DNA from: CAZPMO01 sp964587515 | GTDB lineage: Bacteria; Pseudomonadota; Alphaproteobacteria; MPNO01 | Assembly (NCBI GenBank): GCA_964587515.1 | Contig: CAZPMO010000043.1 | Span: 1 to 29,431 of the forward strand | Length of the DNA: 29,431 nucleotides | Reading direction: 5' to 3' | In this document: positions 23,527 through 29,431 of the stretch, piece by piece | Position numbering within the stretch: the stretch's first letter is position 1 | Layout: the number at the start of each line of letters is the position of its first letter | The notes under the pieces: model-generated | The model's input: only the letters and a program-made list of their open reading frames with translations | Databases searched by the model: none | Told to the model about the DNA's origin: nothing | Made by a program: the position numbers and the translations under genes

Positions 23527-23555
23527 ATTCTGCAGTGATCGGCGCGGCCATTCAA
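23527..23555 (-). promoter_or_regulatory. Possible promoter of the MetE-like operon
   Basis: On the minus strand, TTGAAT (23555-23550), a 17-nt spacer and CAGAAT (23532-23527). The -10 is weak. A start near 23520 would give a leader of about 50 nt. Confidence 0.4.
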
Positions 23556-23639
23556 CCGGCCATCATTCTGTTCTTCCGAAATTGTTAATGATTAATCGGT
23601 GATGCTTGTGGCTGGTCCGGCAAAGACCACAGGCATGAG

Positions 23640-23858
23640 ATGGTTCAAATTCTCAGACGATTTCTGGCCGATACGTATGGGGCGACGGCGATCGAATACG
23701 CGCTGATCGCTTCCCTGATCTCGCTGGGCGCTTTAACCGCCATGGGCTCCATGGGCGCTTCCCTGTCCGACATGTTCGGGTTTGTCTCGGCTCAACTCGC
23801 CCTACCCGGCGGTGAGGTCACCCAATGCGTGTCGGTCGACTCGAGCTGCGATAAATAG
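23640..23858 (+). CDS. Flp family type IVb pilin (orphan)
   Basis: This is a 72-residue prepilin. A basic leader ends at G14, followed by ATAIEYALIASLISLGAL. The G/ATAIEY site gives the +5 glutamate (E19) and Tyr of Flp pilins, and the hydrophobic helix serves as membrane stop and fibre core. Two cysteines near the end (C63, C70) could form a disulfide, which is not usual for short Flp proteins. No tad assembly genes or prepilin peptidase lie in this window, so it would depend on a locus elsewhere. The ribosome site is weak. Confidence 0.88.
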   Translation: MVQILRRFLADTYGATAIEYALIASLISLGALTAMGSMGASLSDMFGFVSAQLALPGGEVTQCVSVDSSCDK

Positions 23859-23874
23859 AGCGGTTTCCCCTCTA

Positions 23875-25515
23875 TCAGTCGCCGTATTCGAGCACCTTGT
23901 CGTAGGCCGGAAGGGTCAGGAATTCCTCCAGGGTCGGGGCGCCGATCAGATCGCGGAAGAGTTGTGCGGCGTCCTCGAAATGGCCGGTCGTGTAGCGGTC
24001 CTCGCCGACGGCGTCGCGAATTTTATCCATCTCCTCGTTCAGCACCGTCTCGAACATGGTCGCGTCGATGGCTGGTCCGGCGTCGAGATGGGCGCCGTGG
24101 TGCACCCACTGCCAGACCTGGGTGCGGGAGATTTCCGCCGTCGCCGCGTCTTCCATTAGATTATAGAGCGGCACGCAGCCCTGACCGCGCAGCCAGGCCT
24201 CGGTGTAGAGCACGCCGACATTGATGTTCTGGCGCAAGCCGGCCTCGGTGATCGGCCCCTCGGCCACCGCCAGCAGATCGGCGGCGGTGATGTCCACGTC
24301 ATCGCGCGCGATGTCGAGCTGGTTGGGCCCGGGCATGATCTCGTCGAACACCGCCTTGGCGACCGGCACCAGCCCGGGATGGGCGACCCAGGTGCCGTCA
24401 TGGCCGTTCCTGGCTTCGCGCAGCTTGTCCTCGTGGACTTTGTCGAGCGCGGCTCGGTTGGCGTCCTCGTCGCCGCGGATCGGGATCTGCGCCGCCATGC
24501 CGCCCATGGCGTGGGCGCCGCGCCGGTGGCAGGTCTTGATCAGCAGCAGGCTGTAGGATTGCAGAAAATGGCTGGTCATGGTCACCAGCCCGCGATCGGG
24601 CAGCACGAAATCCGGGTCGTTGCGGAAGCGCTTGATGAAGCTGAAGATATAGTCCCAGCGCCCGCAATTGAGACCCGCCATGTGCTCGCGCAGCTCATAG
24701 AGGATTTCGTCCATTTCGAAAGCGGCGAGAATTGTCTCGATCAGCACGGTTCCCTTGATGGTGCCGCGCGGGATACCGAGATGCTCCTGGGCGGCGATGA
24801 ACACATCGTTCCACAGCCGCGCTTCGAGATGGTTCTCGATCTTGGGCAGATAGAAGTACGGGCCGGAGCCACGTTCCATCAGCGCGCGGGCGTTGTGAAA
24901 GAAGTAAAGACCGAAATCAACCAATGAGCCGGAGGCCGGCTGGCCGTCGATCCGGATGTGCATTTCCGGCAAGTGCCAGCCGCGCGGCCGCGCCAGCAGC
25001 ACCGCCGTGGAATCGTTGAGGCTGTATTCCTTGCCACTGTTCGGGTCGGTAAATTCGATGTCGCGCCGGTTCGCGTCCATCAGATTGATCTGGCCCTCGA
25101 TGACGTTGCGCCAGGTCGGCGTCGAGGCGTCTTCGAAATCGGCCATGAAAACGCTGGCGCCCGAATTCAGCGCGTTGATCACCATCTTGCGGTCGGTCGG
25201 GCCGGTAATCTCGACGCGGCGATCCTGGAGATCGGCCGGGGTCGGCGAGATTTTCCAGTCGCCGGCGCGTATGTCGGCGGTCTCGGCCAGGAAGTCGGGT
25301 CGCTCGCCGGCGTCGAGCTGTTTCTGGATTTCCATCCGCCGCGCAAGCAGCTCGCGCCTGACGGGATCGAAACGACGGTGAAGCATCGCGATGAACGCCA
25401 TCGCATCGGGGGTCAGCACACGGTCGAAACCGGGCGCCATGGGTCCCAGAATCTCGACGCCTTCGCAGGGTTCAGCAGTCATGGTTGCGAACATCCCTTC
25501 GCTCGATCCGTCCAT
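23875..25515 (-). CDS. aceB: Malate synthase A
   Basis: This is a 546-residue malate synthase of the A type, which condenses glyoxylate with acetyl-CoA to malate in the glyoxylate shunt. Conserved pieces are FMADFEDASTPTWRN (122-136), ARPRGWHLPE with the catalytic Arg region near 176-178, VLIETILAAFEMDEILYELR with E260, and LNCGRWDYIFSFIK with D288; the last two supply the Mg2+ site. Length is normal for form A. The ATG at 25515 has AGGAG about 7 nt upstream. It is the last gene of aceA-DUF4170-aceB, 59 nt after the small gene, with a hairpin in the gap. Confidence 0.96.
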   Translation of the reverse strand: MDGSSEGMFATMTAEPCEGVEILGPMAPGFDRVLTPDAMAFIAMLHRRFDPVRRELLARRMEIQKQLDAGERPDFLAETADIRAGDWKISPTPADLQDRRVEITGPTDRKMVINALNSGASVFMADFEDASTPTWRNVIEGQINLMDANRRDIEFTDPNSGKEYSLNDSTAVLLARPRGWHLPEMHIRIDGQPASGSLVDFGLYFFHNARALMERGSGPYFYLPKIENHLEARLWNDVFIAAQEHLGIPRGTIKGTVLIETILAAFEMDEILYELREHMAGLNCGRWDYIFSFIKRFRNDPDFVLPDRGLVTMTSHFLQSYSLLLIKTCHRRGAHAMGGMAAQIPIRGDEDANRAALDKVHEDKLREARNGHDGTWVAHPGLVPVAKAVFDEIMPGPNQLDIARDDVDITAADLLAVAEGPITEAGLRQNINVGVLYTEAWLRGQGCVPLYNLMEDAATAEISRTQVWQWVHHGAHLDAGPAIDATMFETVLNEEMDKIRDAVGEDRYTTGHFEDAAQLFRDLIGAPTLEEFLTLPAYDKVLEYGD

Positions 25516-25555
25516 AGTCCAACTCCTAGGCTAACTTAGAGTAGTATTCGAGGCC

Positions 25556-25575
25556 AATCTCTATCGTGAGAGATT
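25556..25575 (-). other. Intercistronic hairpin between the DUF4170 gene and aceB
   Basis: AATCTCT (25556-25562) pairs with AGAGATT (25569-25575) around a 6-nt loop, starting at the stop codon of the small gene. There is no T-run, so read-through into aceB is expected. It might tune relative aceB expression. Confidence 0.4.
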
Positions 25576-25778
25576 TAGCGCAGCCGTTCCTCGGCGATCG
25601 AGTACCGCGTGCAGCACGATGACCGCGTCTCCGTCGCGACCTCGGACCAGGCGCGCTCGGCTTCCGCGCGATCGATATAGGGACCCATGATTTCACCGCT
25701 ACCGTTGACGAGATCGGTAAAGCCGGTGTCGCTGAACTCGCCGCCGACAACCCAATATTGTGTGCGTTGCGTATCCAT
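25575..25778 (-). CDS. DUF4170 family small protein
   Basis: This is a 67-residue soluble protein matching DUF4170, a small family of alphaproteobacteria. It shows YWVVGGEFSDTGFTDLV, GPYIDRAEAERAW and a C-terminal TRYSIAEE. A strong GGAGGAAA ribosome site lies about 7 nt before the ATG. It sits between aceA (31-nt gap) and aceB (59-nt gap) on the same strand, so it is co-transcribed with the glyoxylate-shunt enzymes. The function is unknown; its place suggests a regulatory or accessory role in C2 metabolism, but that is inference. Confidence 0.82.
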   Translation of the reverse strand: MDTQRTQYWVVGGEFSDTGFTDLVNGSGEIMGPYIDRAEAERAWSEVATETRSSCCTRYSIAEERLR

Positions 25779-25809
25779 TGCGTGTTTCCTCCGGTTTTGT
25801 CTCTGGCCG

Positions 25810-27126
<1,317 letters not shown>

Positions 27127-27182
27127 GATCTGAATTCCTTGTTGCGGCCCCCGGATCCCATGCCGGAAGCGACGATACATAA

Positions 27183-27211
27183 TTGACAATTAATTTATCT
27201 ACGTCTATAAG
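27183..27211 (+). promoter_or_regulatory. Promoter of the ScfR-like regulator gene
   Basis: Consensus TTGACA (27183-27188), a 17-nt spacer and TATAAG (27206-27211). The start near 27218 gives a leader of about 77 nt containing the TTGTAAAG repeats. Confidence 0.7.
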
Positions 27212-27232
27212 TGTTTGAAATAAAAAGGTAAA
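27204..27232 (-). promoter_or_regulatory. Promoter of aceA, overlapping the regulator promoter
   Basis: On the minus strand, TTTACC (27232-27227), a 17-nt spacer and TATAGA (27209-27204). Its -10 shares four bases with the -10 of the opposite promoter, so polymerase can probably use only one direction at a time. Confidence 0.6.
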
Positions 27233-27265
27233 CGAGTGTGTGATTGTATCAAAATTAACTATAAT

Positions 27266-27283
27266 TTTGTAAAGCTTGTAAAG
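27266..27283. promoter_or_regulatory. Candidate ScfR/RamB-type operator (TTGTAAAG direct repeat)
   Basis: TTTGTAAAG is followed directly by CTTGTAAAG, a 9-bp direct repeat. It resembles the TTTGCAAA-type sites known for RamB and PccR regulators. It lies about 70-85 nt upstream of the predicted aceA start (activator position) and inside the leader of the regulator gene (autorepression position). Confidence 0.5.
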
Positions 27284-27294
27284 AATAGGCGGTC

Positions 27295-28734
27295 ATGAAC
27301 GACCAGAAACTATTCGGTGGGCCCAGGGTCCGCCGCCTGCGCAAGGATCGCGGCCTGACCCAGGCGCGCATGGCCGATGAGCTTGGCATTTCGGCCAGCT
27401 ATCTCAACCTGATCGAGCGCAACCAGCGCCCGCTGACCGCGCAGATTCTGGTGCGCCTCGCGGAATCCTACGATATCGATTTCCGCAGTTTCGCGGGCAA
27501 CGATGAAGCCCATGCCCTGGCCGGGCTGCAGGAGGTGTTCAGCGACCCCTTGTTCGAGGCCTATGATCTGGGCCTCCAGGACCTGAAGGATCTGGCCGGC
27601 TCCAACCCCGAGGCCAGCCAGGCCATCGTGACCCTCTACCAGGCCTATCGCGAGGGAATCACAGGCGCGGCCGAGCTTGCCGAGCGGTTGGCCGACACCG
27701 ACAAGACGGCCGGTCTGGGCGGAACGCCGCGGTTTCCGGGCGATACGGTGCGCGAATTCCTGCATGCCCAGGACAATCATTTCGCCGGGATAGAGAGCGC
27801 GGCGGAGGACTTCCACGAGCGCGCCGGTCTCGCCCGCGACGAGCTTTATCATGGGTTGCGCAGCTATCTCGCGGAGACGCTCGGCATCGGCGTCAACGTT
27901 GTGCCGTCCGACGTGCTGCCGACCACATTGCGGCTGTTCGACCATCATCGCCGCCGCGTGCTGTTGTCGGAAATGCTGCCGGTATCGGGGCGCGTCTTCC
28001 AGCTCGCTTACCAGATCGCGGTGCTGGAACACGGCGCGCTGCTCGACGACATTCTCGAGGCCGGGCGCGTCAAGGATCCCCAGGTGCGCCGCTTGACGCG
28101 GGTCAATCTCGCCAACTATTTCGCTGGCGCGGTGATGATGCCTTATGACCGGTTCCTGACAGCGGCCGAGAGCGCGCGTTACGACATCGATATCCTGTCA
28201 CAGCGCTTCGACGCCAGCTTCGAGCAGATCTGTCACCGGCTGACCACCATGCAGCGCTCCGGCGCGCGCGGCGTGCCGTTCTTCATGATGCGGGTCGACA
28301 ATGCCGGCAACATCTCCAAGCGTTTCTCCGCCGGCGGCTTCCAGTTCGCGCGGTTGGGCGGCGCCTGCCCGCGCTGGAACGTCCACCACGCCTTCCAGAC
28401 GCCCGGCAAAATTTTTACCCAGATGGTCCAGATGCCCGACGGCGCCGCCTATTTCAGCGTCGCGCGCACCGTCAACCGCACCGGCGCCGGCTTTCACGTG
28501 CCAGAACAGCAACTCGCCGTCGGGCTCGGCTGCGAGATCTCCCAGGCCCGTCGGCTGGTCTACGCCGACGGCTTCGATACCGCGAACGCGGCGGCCGCGA
28601 CCCCGATCGGCATCAACTGCCGCCTGTGCGAACGCACCGACTGCAACCAGCGCGCCTTCCCGCCGATCAACCGCCCCATGATCGTCGACGAGCGCCGCCG
28701 CGACGTCTCGCCGTTCGTCTTCGCGGTCGATTAA
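27295..28734 (+). CDS. ScfR family transcriptional regulator (XRE HTH + ImmA/IrrE-like + DUF2083)
   Basis: This is a 479-residue regulator. Residues 8-65 form an XRE-type helix-turn-helix (RRLRKDRGLTQARMADELGI, then SASYLNLIERNQRPLT). The middle (about 185-310) is the IrrE/DUF955-like region, without an obvious HExxH metal site. The C-terminal domain carries a cysteine cluster C442/C445/C450 (GINCRLCERTDC). This layout is that of short-chain fatty-acyl-CoA regulators such as RamB, PccR and MccR, which sense acyl-CoA and control glyoxylate, propionate or methylcitrate genes. Divergence from aceA points to control of the glyoxylate shunt. It is convergent with the DUF1989 gene, with 13 nt between. 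Confidence 0.92.
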   Translation: MNDQKLFGGPRVRRLRKDRGLTQARMADELGISASYLNLIERNQRPLTAQILVRLAESYDIDFRSFAGNDEAHALAGLQEVFSDPLFEAYDLGLQDLKDLAGSNPEASQAIVTLYQAYREGITGAAELAERLADTDKTAGLGGTPRFPGDTVREFLHAQDNHFAGIESAAEDFHERAGLARDELYHGLRSYLAETLGIGVNVVPSDVLPTTLRLFDHHRRRVLLSEMLPVSGRVFQLAYQIAVLEHGALLDDILEAGRVKDPQVRRLTRVNLANYFAGAVMMPYDRFLTAAESARYDIDILSQRFDASFEQICHRLTTMQRSGARGVPFFMMRVDNAGNISKRFSAGGFQFARLGGACPRWNVHHAFQTPGKIFTQMVQMPDGAAYFSVARTVNRTGAGFHVPEQQLAVGLGCEISQARRLVYADGFDTANAAAATPIGINCRLCERTDCNQRAFPPINRPMIVDERRRDVSPFVFAVD

Positions 28735-28747
28735 GACGCATTTTTCG

Positions 28748-29383
28748 TCAGCCGCGCACCTCGACCTTCACCTGGGTGCAGTTGTATGCGTTACACGGCG
28801 CGAGCACGTCCATGGGACAGTTGGAGAGGCCGACGAGCAGCGGCATCATCGCCTCGAATTCGATATAGTCGCCGGGTTTCGACACCGGATAGTCGATGAT
28901 CCATCTGCGTTCGGCGCAGTCGTGATGGTAGTTCATGAACAGATCCATGGTGTCCGGGATGTCCTCGTAGCCGATGCCGTAGGGCTCCATCACGCCCGTG
29001 ATGATCTCGTGGCACCCGTCCATCGGCCCCACCCCATGGCTGTCGTACAGAAACCGGTTGCACATGCGGTTGTGCACGTCGTGAACGCCTTTGGGTTCGG
29101 CCGTGTCGCCGATGATCGTCATCATCGGGCGGCAGGTCGTCGACATCAGCGTGTCGCCCACCGTCAGCGTATCGCGCGGCACATAGTCGTCGCCCGGCTT
29201 GGGCACATAACGGGTCCGCGAATAGGAGGTGGACAGCTTTTCGCGGGTGTTTTCCTTGTTGAACAGCGCCATGTCGACCACCTGCTGGCCTTCCATGTCA
29301 ATCACCCGCAAATGCTGCCCGGCCTCGAGCTCCACCGCGAGCCCGGTCTTCGGCGGCAGCACCTTCTCGAAAATTACGTCCAT
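28748..29383 (-). CDS. DUF1989 (urea carboxylase-associated-like) family protein
   Basis: This is a 211-residue protein of the DUF1989 family. That family includes the urea amidolyase-associated proteins, two of which have been shown to act as a carboxyguanidine deiminase. Conserved features are GQHLRVIDMEGQQVVDMALFN, the CNRFLYD segment with C108, GCHE with C124, and C189/C197 near the end; Cys and His residues of this kind are candidate metal ligands. A GGGGGGAAGG ribosome site lies just before the ATG at 29383. No urea or guanidine carboxylase gene is visible next to it in this window, although its upstream neighbour is cut off at 29431. The substrate is therefore open; aminomethyltransferase-like annotations also exist for this fold. 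Confidence 0.85.
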   Translation of the reverse strand: MDVIFEKVLPPKTGLAVELEAGQHLRVIDMEGQQVVDMALFNKENTREKLSTSYSRTRYVPKPGDDYVPRDTLTVGDTLMSTTCRPMMTIIGDTAEPKGVHDVHNRMCNRFLYDSHGVGPMDGCHEIITGVMEPYGIGYEDIPDTMDLFMNYHHDCAERRWIIDYPVSKPGDYIEFEAMMPLLVGLSNCPMDVLAPCNAYNCTQVKVEVRG

Positions 29384-29431
29384 TGCCTTCCCCCCTTTTG
29401 GTCTTGGCGATCGATGGTAGACGATCGCCTG

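Noticed and set aside
24958..25539. 193-residue plus-strand frame
   Set aside because: It is antisense to malate synthase and has no recognisable domain.

Overview
The window is about 29.4 kb of GC-rich DNA from an alphaproteobacterium. The closest fit by gene content and order is a Rhodospirillales/Rhizobiales-like lineage, but no species can be named. The main evidence is the core order rpsF-rpsR-DUF2232-rplI facing away from fabD-fabG-acpP-fabF-mltG, with yicC-gmk nearby. DUF4170 and a ScfR-type regulator beside the glyoxylate-shunt genes also fit. A run of ten Ns (15075-15084) shows that this is a scaffolded draft assembly.

Layout. 1-217: intergenic, with a pair of palindromic repeats. 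218-2709 (minus strand): a PhyH-family dioxygenase, guanylate kinase (gmk) and the YicC ribonuclease. 2943-5444 (plus): an ABC importer ATPase and two different permeases of the NitT/TauT type. Its probable binding protein (5754-6791) lies on the opposite strand, beyond a second repeat pair and a strong bidirectional terminator. 6980-9519 (plus): a class III nucleotide cyclase with TolB-like and TPR regions, then a short-chain dehydrogenase. 9516-13947 (minus): mltG, fabF, acpP, fabG and fabD, the type II fatty-acid synthesis block, driven by a clear promoter in front of fabD. 14079-16528 (minus): a lower-GC, gap-interrupted membrane/SH3 gene with tryptophan-rich 8-residue repeats, and an LLM-class flavin oxidoreductase. 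16830-19973 (plus): rpsF, rpsR, a DUF2232 membrane protein, rplI and NAD kinase. 19986-23471 (minus): a free-standing ParB-like domain, then a tight three-gene operon (MetE-like zinc protein, ornithine-cyclodeaminase-like protein, QueG/reductive-dehalogenase-like Fe-S protein). 23640-23858 (plus): an orphan Flp pilin. 23875-27126 (minus): the glyoxylate shunt as aceA-DUF4170-aceB. 27295-28734 (plus): the divergent ScfR/RamB-like regulator. 28748-29383 (minus): a DUF1989 protein.

How it works together. The housekeeping core covers fatty-acid synthesis, 30S/50S proteins, peptidoglycan chain ending, GMP kinase and NADP supply. It appears to have been opened in two places, between mltG and yicC and between fabD and rpsF, by accessory genes. 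The glyoxylate genes and their regulator share overlapping divergent promoters with a directly repeated TTGTAAAG operator candidate, which suggests acetate or short-chain fatty-acid control. The best candidate for an undescribed system is the three-gene operon at 20342-23471: its members have recognisable folds, but I know of no pathway that combines them.
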